From Pegoplata infirma (lineage: Eukaryota > Arthropoda > Insecta > Diptera > Anthomyiidae), in assembly GCA_963921195.1 (NCBI GenBank), contig OY992537.1:58366313-58430312 (forward strand): a stretch of 64,000 bases of DNA, read 5' to 3'. Below, one piece after another: positions 53,990 to 64,000 of this stretch. A program made the position numbers and the translations under genes. The notes beneath the pieces are model-generated. The model was not told where the DNA came from. It saw nothing but the letters and a program-made list of their open reading frames with translations, and made no database searches. Every line of letters starts with the position of its first letter. The first letter of the stretch is position 1.

Positions 53990-56410
53990 TGCGACAGTTT
54001 TTCGTATAGAAATTCTTAGATACTGAGAAATTTTTCAGTGTAAAAAAACTCTCAGACTCTGAGACACATTTCCGTAGAGAAAAATTCTCAGATTGTAAGA
54101 AATTTTTTAAATAGAAAAATGTCTCAGAATCTGAAACTTTTTCGACACGAAAAATGTCTCAGAATCTGAGACTTTTTCTAAGTACTATACGAAAAATGTT
54201 TCAGAATCTGAAACTTTTTATATAAGAAAAATGCCTTAAAAGCTGGGACTTTTTCTGTACGAAAAATGTCTCAGAACCTAAGACTTTTTCTATACGAAAA
54301 ATGTCTCAGAATCTGAGACTTTTTCTATATACCAAAAATGTCTCAGAATTTAAACCTTTTTCTAGAAGAAAAATGTAGCAGAATCTGAGACTTGTTATAC
54401 TATAAAACTACTATACTTATTAAATACTCTTATACTGGTGTATAACAATGTTGTAAACTGCTGTAAAAAACGTTCATACAGATGTATAAAATTCGTATAC
54501 TGGAGTGTACCACTCTTATACTGATTTATAAAACTGGTATACTGATGTATAAAACTCCTATACTGATTTAAAAAGTACTATACTGATATATAAAACGCTT
54601 ATACTGATATATAAATACTTAAACTGGCGTATAAAACGCTTATACTGATGTATAAAACTATTATACAGATGTACAAAACTTCTATACTGATGTATAAAAC
54701 TTTCATACTGATGTATAAAATGTTTATACTGATGTATAAAACTGTTGTACTGATGTACAAACCTCTTATAATAATCGAAAAATTTATGTTTTCAAATCTT
54801 ATACCAATGTATACAAATCTATTGCTGATGTATAAAACTCTCATATTGATATATAAAAATATATAAAACTTATGTATAATACTTTTATACTGATGTAAAA
54901 GCTCTTATGTTTATGTATAAAACTCTTATATAGATGTATAAACCTCTTATACTGATGTATAAAACTATTATACTGATGTATAAAACTATTATACTGATGT
55001 ATACAACTTTTATACTAATGTATAAAACTCTTATACTATATACTGAGACTTTTTCTATACGAAAAATGTCTCAGAATCTGAGACTTTTTCTATATACCAA
55101 AAATGTTTTAGAATTTAAACCTTTTTCTAGAAGCAAAATGTAGCAGAATCTGAGACTTGTTATACTATAAAACTACTATACTGATTAAATACTCTTATAC
55201 TTGTGTATTACAATGTTATACTGATGTAAAAAACTTTCATACTGATAACGCTTAAACTGACGTATAAAACGCTTAAACTGATGTATAAAACTATTAAACA
55301 GATGTACAAAACTTTTATACTGATGTATAAACTTCTATACTGATGTATAAAACTTTTATACTGATGTATAAAATGTTTACACTGATGTATAAAACTGTGG
55401 TACTGATGTACAAACCTCTAATAATAATCGATAATTTGATGTTTTCAAATCTTATACCAATGTATACAGATATATTGCTGCCCAGCAAAAATTGGCATTA
55501 CTAGTAATGGGTTTTGTAATCCGAATCAGATGTTAATCAGTAGTTACTTATTGAATGAAACACTAATTATTTTAACAAGGGCGTGAGACAAAAATAAGTA
55601 GTGAAGAGTATGGAGATAAATAAGTAGTTACTGACTCGGATTACTAATAAGGAGTTAAAACCCATTACCAATAAGAAGTAAAATAATAAGTTAATTAAAA
55701 CATTTTAAATTTAACTTGTTTTTACTAAAACTTAAAAATTGCGTAATTTTTATTAAGTTTTTAAGTACTTTTTAAGTTAATTGATATTATTACTTAGAAG
55801 TGCTTTTATAACATATTACTGAAAAGTAGTTACTTTTGGGCTTAAAATAATGTTAATGGTAATGGGTACTCATTATAAATAATGTACTTGGTAATGATTA
55901 CTTTTCACAACTCATTACCATGTTTTTGCTGGGTGATGTATAAAACTCTTATACTGATATATCAAAATATATAAAACTGATGTATAACACTTTTATACTG
56001 ATGTAAAATCTCTTTTATTAATGTATTAAACTCTTATACAGATGCATAAACTTTTTTTACAGATGTATAAACCTCTTATACTGATGTATAAAACTATTTT
56101 ACTGATGTAAAAAACTATTATACTGATGTATACAACTTTTATACTAATGTATAAAATTGTTATACTAAGTTATAAACATCTTTTGCCTCGGAATCTGAGA
56201 CTTTTTCTATACAAGACATGTGTCGAAATCTGAGACTTTTTCTATACGAAAAATGTCTTAGAATCTGAGACATTTCTGTACGAAAAAAGTCTCAGAATCT
56301 GAGATTCTTTCTACACAAACAATTTCTAAGATTCTGAAACATTTTGTATACAAAAAATATCTCAGATTCTGAGACTTTTTCTATACCAAAAATTGTCCTA
56401 GGCACGTGCT
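53990..56410. repeat. 35-bp (CTCAGAATCTGAG) and inverted 21-bp minisatellite composite
   Basis: Blocks of a ~35-bp unit, AAAAATGTCTCAGAATCTGA plus GACTTTTTCTATACG, lie at 53990-54400, 55045-55170 and 56180-56410. Between them (54400-55040 and 55170-56180) is the 21-bp unit in inverted orientation (CTGATGTATAAAACTCTTAT). The composite is itself duplicated: 54300-54860 matches 55080-55480 plus 55934-55990, including unique marker text (ATGTTTTCAAATCTTATACC). A MITE at 55481-55933 marks the second copy only. Confidence 0.8.
55481..55933. mobile_element. CCCAGCAAAAA-ended element, copy 2
   Basis: 453 bp, nearly identical to 13235-13718. Ends CCCAGCAAAAA and TTTTTGCTGGG; TG duplicated at 55479-55480 and 55934-55935. 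The empty site ATTGCTGATGTATA is present in the sister duplication at about 54831-54846, which proves the insertion and fixes the 2-bp TSD. Confidence 0.9.
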
Positions 56411-57057
56411 ACTTTTGCCCTATTGGTTAAAACGGTACTGATTCAACGATAACTAAATTTAGCAGGCTTTAACCGAACACTTAAATACCACAAAAAAATT
56501 ATATATTATTAAGTGAAGATATGGTGAGTGGTTTGTAAGGAGGACCTCTTTTGTGAACATGGACTTTAGATGATCAGATTCTGTTTATATGATTCTTTGC
56601 AAATTTGTATAACTCTTAGAAATCGTGTTAAACTTGATTTAGATGTGGCCAGATCCAAAGCTCAATCAGTTCAAGAAATGCCCCTGAGTCGATCGGTATA
56701 AAGCTTCTATATTTTGGATAGCCATAAACAGCAGTAGAAACTCATTATACCCAGTACCACAGAATGGATTAAGGTATAACATTATCAAAAAAAAATCGCA
56801 TAGATTACCTAAAAAATATATCTGCATCAGAAAACTTTTAAAAAATAATAAAACTTTAACTAGAAAAGAAAATAGCTTTAAGTAAAAACACCTTAAGGAG
56901 CTTTTATACATATGGTACTTTTACTATTACATACAACTAACTTTTAAGTTTTTTATTTTCTTCTGTTAAACAAGTACTTAAAGTTAAGAGTAACAAAAGT
57001 AAGAAAAAAAAAATACCATTTAGTTGATTAAGTTTAAGAGTACATATATTGAAGAAA
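56411..57057. other. Unassigned AT-rich DNA
   Basis: No gene or paired transposon ends recognised. Confidence 0.4.
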
Positions 57058-57339
57058 CCCAGCAAAAAAAAAGAGCTTATACTTCTCAGAAGAGTGCCTC
57101 AAAACTACTGCTAAAGCAGTGGTGCTCAAACACTAATTAGATCAACAAAGATAAATCGGCTTTTTACAATAAAAACAAAGAGCGTAAAAAACAAAAAAAA
57201 ATCAATCAGTTGCTTGCAAGCATTCAATTCACCACTTAACCAATGAAAGTCTACTTATTATGAAAGTGTGATTGCTTATAGCTCTCCTGCCTTTAGTATT
57301 TAATTGATTTCTTAAACAGTTTCTCTTTTTTTTGCTGGG
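57058..57339. mobile_element. CCCAGCAAAA-ended MITE, 282 bp
   Basis: Ends CCCAGCAAAAAAAAAGAG and CTCTTTTTTTTGCTGGG, flanked by AA on both sides (57056-57057, 57340-57341). The interior differs from the 13235/55481 pair, so it is a separate family with the same kind of end. Confidence 0.65.
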
Positions 57340-58465
57340 AAGCAAAAGTAAGTATTTTTTATAAAAAAAAAAAAATAGCGCCTTAAAATTATTTCCAATT
57401 CATTTAATTTGTTGATTGTCGTCATTTAAGTATATACTTTTAAAAGAGCAAACTTTGAACATTTATTTTTCTTTAGCATTTTAGCTTTTTTTTATTCAAG
57501 CGGGTTTCCTAACCTTAACTCCACCACCAACTTTTTAACAAAACGCAGACCAAAAGCAACCATTTTAACCATTATGAAGGAAAAACATCAATGATTGTTG
57601 CAACAGTCAATGGCAGTGGCAGGCAGCGGTGGCGTTGTATGATGATGATGATGATAATAGCTTAAAGTAGAATTGTATAAAGTTGGAGTCGGTTGGCTGG
57701 TTGGTTGGTTGGTGGATACAAGAAGTAGTAATGAAAAGTAACACGGACTGCGCCACTCTTAGCAATTTTTTTTTTATTATTATTTTGTTGTGGAGAGTTT
57801 TGTGTTAAATATGGGCAGTTTAAGCAAGCAATAACATGATATAAAACAACAAAATAAGTGGCATAGTGTATATATATGAACATAAAACTACAAAAATATA
57901 TAATTATAATATAATGTTGTACGATATTCCTTATACCCTTACTTTTTTTTTTTTGCTTGAACGAAAAACCGCACAACAACAAATAAAAACATGTGTATAT
58001 AATTTAAATACAGTTAGGAAAATTTGAAGAGAGGCGGATTGTATAGGAATATTAAAATATTAGAATTAAACAAATTTTCCGGTTCGCAGTACCAAAAGCT
58101 TTTTTAGGCATTTTGATTATATGGCACGAACTTTTGGCATTTGACAATCCAAAGAGAAATTTAATTAAAAAAATGTTTGTAAAACCTTTCAAAGCACGTT
58201 TTAGTGGTTTTCAATAAGAATATTTGAAAAGGGACTAAAATGCGCTCTAAAAATGGGCGATATAGGGTAAATGTATACTAAGAGATCAGCTTTCACTGAA
58301 GACGTTTATTAACATTAATTAGCTTAAAAGTAGATTAAATACATTTTTCGACTTGTTCCAAATGTCTTTGAAAAAAAATAAAAACTTCAGTGGGCCATAA
58401 AAGTATCTCGAGCCAGGATTTCACAATTCCTCGGGGATTTTAGCCTACTTACAGTACAACTTAAT
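57340..58465. other. Unassigned AT-rich DNA
   Basis: No gene. Simple repeats GATGATGATGATGATAATAG (57640-57660) and GGTTGGCTGGTTGGTTGG (57690-57712). Confidence 0.4.
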
Positions 58466-59241
58466 TAAACCCTACACCACACTGTTGTACAGGGTATAAT
58501 GAGTTTGTGCTGATGTTTGTAACTACCCGAAATATTGGTCCTAGACCCACCTTTAAGTATACCGATCGACTCAGAATTTTTGAGTCGATTTAGCGATGTT
58601 TGTCCGTCCGTCCGTCTGTCTGTCCATGCAAACGGTGTAAACACGATACAGGTCGCAATTTTTAATCAATTGACTTGAAATTTGAAACTAAAGCCTCGTT
58701 TGGCCCAAGGACGAAGCCTATTGAAATTGTAAAAAACGGTCCATATTTAGACCTAGCCCCCATACAAAAGTCCTCTTTAGTTTTGGATCAAATGACGCTA
58801 ATAACCGCATTTTAATAGGTTTCTTTTCGAAATTTGGCAGGTAATCATGTTTTATCCACACAAATTACCATTCCTTCTTGTAGCCCCATACAAACCACCT
58901 TCCAGATTTTCACATAAATCTCTCAAATTTCATGAAAATAGAAAATATTTAATTAAAATTTTGTTTGTGTATGTTAAACGCGTACTTAAATAACCTTATT
59001 AAATCTGATAATCATCGGACCAGTTTTTGGACTTAGGCCCCTTGTGAAAATTTCGCCCGATATTTAGTTAAAGCGGTTTATTGTCAAGAAATAGAAAAAT
59101 TTGATTTGTGAGTGTTTTTTACACGTATTAAAAATTTGACAAAATATAGATCTAATCGGTCCATCGGACCCATTTTCCGGGAAACTCTAGTGTAGAGTAT
59201 TATATGGTCGGTCTTGACCGACTATAATTTTCTTACTTGTT
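58466..59241 (+). mobile_element. mini-me/Helentron-like repeat, family 3 (copy M10)
   Basis: Starts ACCCTACACCACACTGTTGT with AGGGTATAATG (5' hairpin), then AATATTGGTCCTAGACCC, core CGACTCAGAATTTTTGAGTC, and (GTCY)n at 58604-58625. A non-coding body follows; it ends GAGTATTATATGGTCGG, a perfect hairpin GTCGGTC-TT-GACCGAC (59207-59222), and TATAATTTTCTTACTTGTT. The same architecture as families 1 and 2 with little sequence identity outside the 5' block and the last six bases. Confidence 0.65.
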
Positions 59242-59354
59242 TTTTCTTTAGGGTTTTAGAAACAACACACCGGTATTAGGGTATATAAAAATATTTTCAC
59301 GGTTCGCAGGACCAAAAAAATAATTTGAGTTTATTAAAATTTAAGGCGAAAACT

Positions 59355-62240
59355 TCGTTCAACTGCTGACAAGTGTGGACTTGTTTTAAGTTCAAATCCG
59401 TGCTATTAATTAGATTAATAAAATTGTTCGCAATAGGTTTTTGTGATATTTTCATGATTACAGCAAGAAAAATGTAAATATGGACACAAATGATACCGGT
59501 TTATTTCGAGGCTCTGCCTCATCGTCTGGTGCCTCACTTTAGTCTACAGGTTGCGACCTAGGAGTCTGATATTAAATCTGGTAAGGGTGCTCAGCTCAAA
59601 ACGTGAAAAGGCGTCGATGTTATGGGTAAAAGGAGTCTTTCAAAAACAGGACAAACTTTCGCTGTCGTTATAGAAGTCTGGTAAAAGGTTACGCTCGCCA
59701 GAAGAGAAACCTTTGCCTAAGAGGTCTAAGGTGACCGGCAACGTCTGGACTCTGTCTTTTAGTGAGGTGATACAAGGTAGTCTCGTTATGGTTGCCATCA
59801 ACAGGGAGAATAGGGATTGTAGTATCCCAAGTATCCTTAGGTCCGCCCAATTGATCTGCCTGTGGGAAGCATTGCTGAGTGCTCCCTGACGCGTCAAGCG
59901 AACAGTCAGCGGTTTCGAGAGTAGAGCCTTAGAGGTTTGCCGGGTTGCACTGGTATTCAAATAAATTCTGGTTGTCAATGATCCTCGATATGATATGGCC
60001 GGAAATTGGCCCATCAAAAAACCAAGTGCTAATCGCAAATGAGTAACCTGAATGGCACGCTAACACCGGTACGTCTTAGGTAAATGGGTGACAAACAGCA
60101 CACAATCAGTCATTGAAACTCATTTTGCACTGCCGTCTCTGGTGGCTGTTCATAGTTGGACTGGAAGTTTAAAAATGTTGGACTGGAAGTTTAAAAATGA
60201 TTAAAATGGCAGACCCGTTACCAGTCAAAATGGCCAAAAATGTTAACGCCCTTTTGTCATTCAAAACTCAGTTATGAAACTTAACGAGCAGCCTCCCGTG
60301 TAAAAAATGATGATGGCACTTACAGAATAGATGGAACGATGAACTTGAAGATCTAGCTGGCCATAAGACTATAATAAGATACATAAAAGCGCAACGTTTG
60401 AGATGGTATCGGCATGCTATCCGCATGCCAACAGATGTACTTAATAGAAAACTGCTTATGGCAGATGAACATGGTACAAGAACACGTGGCAGGAAAAGAA
60501 TAAAATGGATAAAAATGGTTTTGAAAGATCTCAATGTTTTAAGACTTTAAAACTATGAAACATTGGCAAAAGATCGTGTTGCTTGGAGGCGAATCGTAGA
60601 AGAAGCTTTGGACCACACCGGGCTGTGATGCTAATAATGATGATGATGAAGTATCCTAAGGGCGAATAAAATTCGTTGATTTTGGGAACGAAAGATGAGC
60701 AGCCATGTTTAAGGTTGCCATTAGCCAAGTGGAAGAGTTACGGCCTGGAGCCAAACTGGCGGTCGTTAACGAACATGATATCCCGCCACAGCTCAGAGCT
60801 CATGCATGGATTTAAAAGGCTACAAGTGACACTGAAGTCCTTTTTACGATGATCAGGGTCTGAAATCCTGGATTTTAAAATCCCAATTGCCAAATTCCAT
60901 CTCATTGGGTGAGATCGAGGGCGCTTGTCGTCAAGCAGAGATCTTGGTTATTGAGGAATCACTTCCCCTTTTAGCCAGGACTGACGGCATTATTAGATTT
61001 GGCTTTTTTCGTATAAAAGACTATGTCTATAACGACGACCAGAACACTATTTTGGACGCAGCCAACCCAGCGAAAGAGTCAGCTTGGCAGGAGAATCTGA
61101 AAGAGGTTAATATTCATGTGAGCACCCATGGAGTAATGGATGTGGATGGTTTTGATGACACCGATTCTAGGCTGATGGGCATCTCCCATCTGGCCTTTGT
61201 GATAACACGGAGGAAAAAGCTCATGTTACAGTTGGTGACATTCCGGTCGAAGTCCCCGAATTTTAAAATTCGGAGAGTATTGTTGCCTCCGATTCAGAGC
61301 GGATAGGACACATATCTGGCTTATTCGAAACCGAATCTGCAGACGAATACGAACTCCATGATAACATGAGGGACAAGGCCAAAAACAGGGTGGTGGAGAG
61401 GATGATGAAGGAAATGCAATATGTTGCGGTTGCTACAAAGGCGGCCTCAATTACATGACAGAAGCGGTTGACTTGGTCTTGTCTACAACCGCAGTCAACA
61501 TATATTCTGACTGTCAAGTCCTTGGAGTCAATGTTTCTGCAAAGAAGAAATGGCCTTAACTGCCGCACGTCTTTGGTCGAGATGGTCAAGCAGTTTGACA
61601 TAGGACTCATATGGATTACAGGGCATGGACACATTTCTGAGAATTGCAAAGCCTATGAGCTTGCAAGACTGTGAACTACCTTACAGGTTCCAACAGAACT
61701 GGAATGTGTTGGTATGCCTTTAGAAACTTGCAAGCGAAATCTACGGCTTTGTTCCACGTCGAAAACTAATCAGAGATGTGCACCTGGACGGACGTGTGAG
61801 ACTACACGACAGATTTGGCCTTCTCTTAATCAGAAGCGCACAAGTGAGCTGATATAGGTTCCAAGAGGAGAGATTTTGACGGTGGTTGTTGTAATTACCG
61901 GACATTATCTTATAGGATAGCACGCATATTGGTTAAATGTGCCGTCAAATGGATTTTTCCGAAGTTGCATGGATGAGAAGGAGTTGAAAACTATCGAACA
62001 CTTTATCTGACATTTCTTGGCACTTTTTGGTCAGAGACTTGCTTCACTGGGATCTAGGGAGCTGGGATCATTCTGATTTTTCGGATGTCAAAAAACCTAA
62101 GATATCTTAGGAGTTTTATAAGGAGCTCATATTGATTTGACGATAGGGACTAGCACGGGAACCTATTAAAGTCCCGTGGAATCACAACGTACCTCAGAGT
62201 CTATGTGTGCATATGTAAAACGTCAGCACCACTTACAACC
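59355..62240 (+). mobile_element. LOA-A fourth copy: internally deleted, dead, with RTE-like insert
   Basis: Begins at the LOA-A 5' UTR (GTTCAACTGCTGACAAG), runs through a frameshifted ORF1 (recognisable SLPLLARTDGIIRFGFF at 60960-61015 and the acidic C-terminal part), then jumps at about 61483. ...GTTGACTTGGT joins CTTGTCTACAACCGCAGTC, removing the ~2.8 kb that encode endonuclease, RT and half of RNase H. It continues with the RNase H remainder, zinc region and 3' UTR. Many stops and indels. An RTE-like piece is inserted at 59838-60648. Confidence 0.85.
59838..60648 (+). mobile_element. RTE-like LINE fragment inserted in LOA-A copy 4
   Basis: Flanked by an exact 9-bp duplication AAGTATCCT (59829-59837, 60649-60657). 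The 3' end is TAATGATGATGATG, a short trinucleotide tail as in RTE-type LINEs. The plus strand around 60331-60630 translates to the typical tail of an RTE/endonuclease-RT protein (WNDELEDL, QRLRWYRHAIRMP, RTRGRKRIKWI, DRVAWRRIVEEA), with a stop at 60546. The first ~450 bp are non-coding and may be 5' UTR joined to the 3' end by an internal deletion. Confidence 0.65.
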
Positions 62241-62570
62241 AATGGTTTTGAAACATTGTTTTTTAAACACGTGAATTTATGGAATTCACGGTTTTGCTCA
62301 TAACTTTTAAACCGCTAGATGTTAAATGCTAAGCTTCAGCAGCCTCAGAGCTGCCCTTTTTCGAATTCACGAGATTGTTTTTAACTTTTGAACCAATGGA
62401 CCGAATCCGCTAAAATGCAATAACAGTCGGTGCAATAACAACCGCTAAATTACAAACATATGTACCAAACTTCAGAAGCATCTTCAAAGTCTTTTAAAAG
62501 TTTGCGTTTTTTCAACAGACAGACAGACGGACAGACATCGCTATATTGACTGAAAATCGATCGAGGATCG
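62241..62570 (-). mobile_element. mini-me/Helentron-like repeat fragment, family 1 (copy M11)
   Basis: Contains ACACGTGAATTTA, ACGGTTTTGCTCATAACTTT, a second ACTTTTGAACCAATGGACCG, CAACAGACAGACAGACGGAC (GTCY) and the core TGAAAATCGATCGAGGATCG. Both ends are missing. It directly follows the LOA-A copy 4 3' end, which therefore probably inserted into it. Confidence 0.6.
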
Positions 62571-62615
62571 ATCGGGGGCATTAGGGGATTATTTCAATAT
62601 ATTTATTCACTTTCA

Positions 62616-63361
62616 ACACGTGTTTCGGAATTTGTCAGATTCCATTGTCAAGATTATTTAGCAAAAATAGAAACGATTTACTACAAAGTAGCAAACGAGT
62701 CTAGTGACAAATCGTTTTTGCACAAACTAAAATATTAATACATATTCGCCTCTATCTATGAGAATATCATGGTTTTAATTAGTAAAGAAAATAATGACCT
62801 CGAGCCAGAATAAACATCCTAAAAATATAATATTTTAAAGGTCGAATAAAACAATTTTTATTTTTTAATAAAAATTTATCAGAATTTGAACATAATGGTT
62901 AGCACGCCATAGTGATGAATAATCCCTAATATGGATTATTACACTCACACAAACAAATAACATATTGTTGTAGTCCAATGGACTATCATATGTAAAATTG
63001 TTTTAAATATTTTTGTTTGTTATTGACAATCGTTGCTTTACTAGTATAGTACAATTTTTTCGTCTTTCTAATTCCCATTGTGGATAGAGGCGAATATGTA
63101 TTAATATTTTAGTTTGTGCACAAACGATTTGTCATCAGACTCGTTTGCTACTTTGTAGTAAATCGTTTCCATTTTTTGCTAAATAATCTTGACAATGGAA
63201 TCTGACAAATTCCGAAACACGTGTCGATTAAAAATGACCAACATAAATAAATTTAAAACAAAAAAATAATTTTCTTAAAAATTATGCTATGAGAATATCA
63301 TCGTTTACATTAGTAAAGAAAATAATGACCTCGAGCCAGAATAGACATCCTCAAAATATGT
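62616..63361. repeat. Inverted repeat (141-bp arms) plus 75-bp direct repeat
   Basis: Arms at 62616-62756 and 63083-63224 are reverse complements (ACACGTGTTTCGGAATTTGT on the outside, ATTCGCCTCTATC on the inside) with few mismatches. Directly inside the left arm starts a 75-bp block (62756-62830; CTATGAGAATATCAT...CCTCGAGCCAGAATA) that recurs in the same orientation outside the right arm (63287-63361). No gene. Confidence 0.75.
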
Positions 63362-64000
63362 TATTATTTAAACTTATTGAAGCATTTCCTTTAATTTCGT
63401 TAAAGTTCGTCACAAAAAAAGACAATCAAATGCTCTTAATTAAATTACCCTGACTGTTTTAACATAGCATAAACTTTTAAATATACAGGTGGGTTGTTTC
63501 AAGTTTACCTCATCGTCATTATGTTTCATACATACTTATAATCTTTTTACCCATATATTTATTTCTAAATACTATAAGACCCCAAAGGGGATATTTTTCT
63601 ATTATTTAAGGTAGGTCGTCGTAAGAGCCCAGTTGGCAACGTCCTCGAGCCATCCTCAGTGACGGAGCGGTGACATGTCAGAGTCACTGCTGACATCCAC
63701 AAGACATCTCTATGTACTGGGTTGAGGACAGTTTCATAAAAATTTTCAAAATGTCCTCTCTCAAAGTCAGCAGTGGTCAGGGCTGACCTTCTGGGGACAT
63801 GTCACCTAAGACTTCTTTGGGGAAATGTCTGACGTAGGTCATGCGAAAATACAAAAAATTTTCGCATTTCCTTTAGTTCTTACTTTTATCCATTTTCCTT
63901 TATAAATTATCTTTCTCATATTTAGAAAAAACTTTTCGCTTTTTTAGTCCCAACTGGATTTGAACCTGGAACCTCCAGTTTATTAGTCCCACACCTTACT
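63362..64000. other. Unassigned DNA with short repeated GTCC/GACATG motifs
   Basis: From 63630 to 63850 motifs such as CAGTGACGGAGCG, GACATGTCAGAGTCACTGCT and GACATGTCACC recur, suggesting a small repeat element whose boundaries I cannot fix. The last 60 bp resemble a tRNA T-arm on the minus strand but do not fold as a tRNA. Confidence 0.35.

Noticed and set aside
59640..60038. 132-codon minus-strand frame
   Set aside because: It runs antisense through LOA-A copy 4 and crosses the RTE insertion border, so it cannot be one gene.
63940..64000. tRNA gene on the minus strand at the window end
   Set aside because: A T-arm-like block (GGTTCAAATCC) is present, but the anticodon stem does not pair and the T stem has mismatches. 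It is more likely a tRNA-derived repeat or chance, and is cut by the window edge.

Overview
This is a transposon graveyard from an AT-rich insect genome, most likely a fly (Diptera) and plausibly a calyptrate. Two element types support that: LOA-clade LINEs with an RNase H domain, and many copies of a (GTCY)n-plus-core repeat that looks like the dipteran mini-me/DINE-1 group. I found no host protein-coding gene, no functional tRNA or rRNA and no CRISPR. Most short open frames are AT-rich noise, palindrome shadows or minisatellite translations.

The only intact genes belong to one full-length LOA-like LINE (LOA-A, 28161-33355). ORF1 and ORF2 are complete and overlap by 38 nt, the 3' UTR is short with a stem-loop, the tail is a run of CCTAA pentamers, and an 11-bp target-site duplication (TSD) flanks the element. 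Three dead relatives are present (18648-19497 minus; 26535-27475 plus; 59355-62240 plus, internally deleted and carrying an RTE-like insert). A second, decayed LOA-like family (LOA-B) lies on the minus strand at 1027-3940, 19560-21480 and 22725-25875, with its RNase H part repeated in tandem. A jockey/CR1-like LINE relic and LTR-retrotransposon leaders lie at 4.7-7.2 kb.

Layout: 1-7.2 kb dead LINEs; 7.3-9.3 kb MITEs and a mini-me/Helentron-like repeat; 10.1-14 kb a perfect hairpin and a 28-bp minisatellite; 14.2-18 kb repeats and MITEs; 18.6-27.5 kb LINE debris; 27.6-33.9 kb a long palindromic transposon with LOA-A in its loop; 34.5-41 kb two opposed mini-me/Helentron-like elements loaded with nested DNA transposons; 41-47.4 kb more such copies, one in the loop of another palindrome; 48-56.4 kb 21-bp and 35-bp minisatellites in both orientations; 57-64 kb MITEs, the fourth LOA-A copy and an inverted repeat.

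The most notable signals are as follows. (1) The element at 39833-40677 has both ends reading CACAGTG, then exactly 23 nt, then ACAAAAATA, with a 5-bp TSD. This is the Transib/RAG recombination-signal layout, and a sibling lies at 35039-36040. (2) Two palindromic transposons each carry another element in the loop. (3) Four CCCAGCAAAA-ended elements show 2-bp TSDs that are not restricted to TA. (4) Three diverged mini-me/Helentron-like families keep a 3' hairpin with different stem sequences. Boundaries and TSDs were read directly by eye; family names are inferences from motifs and remembered family features, with no database search.
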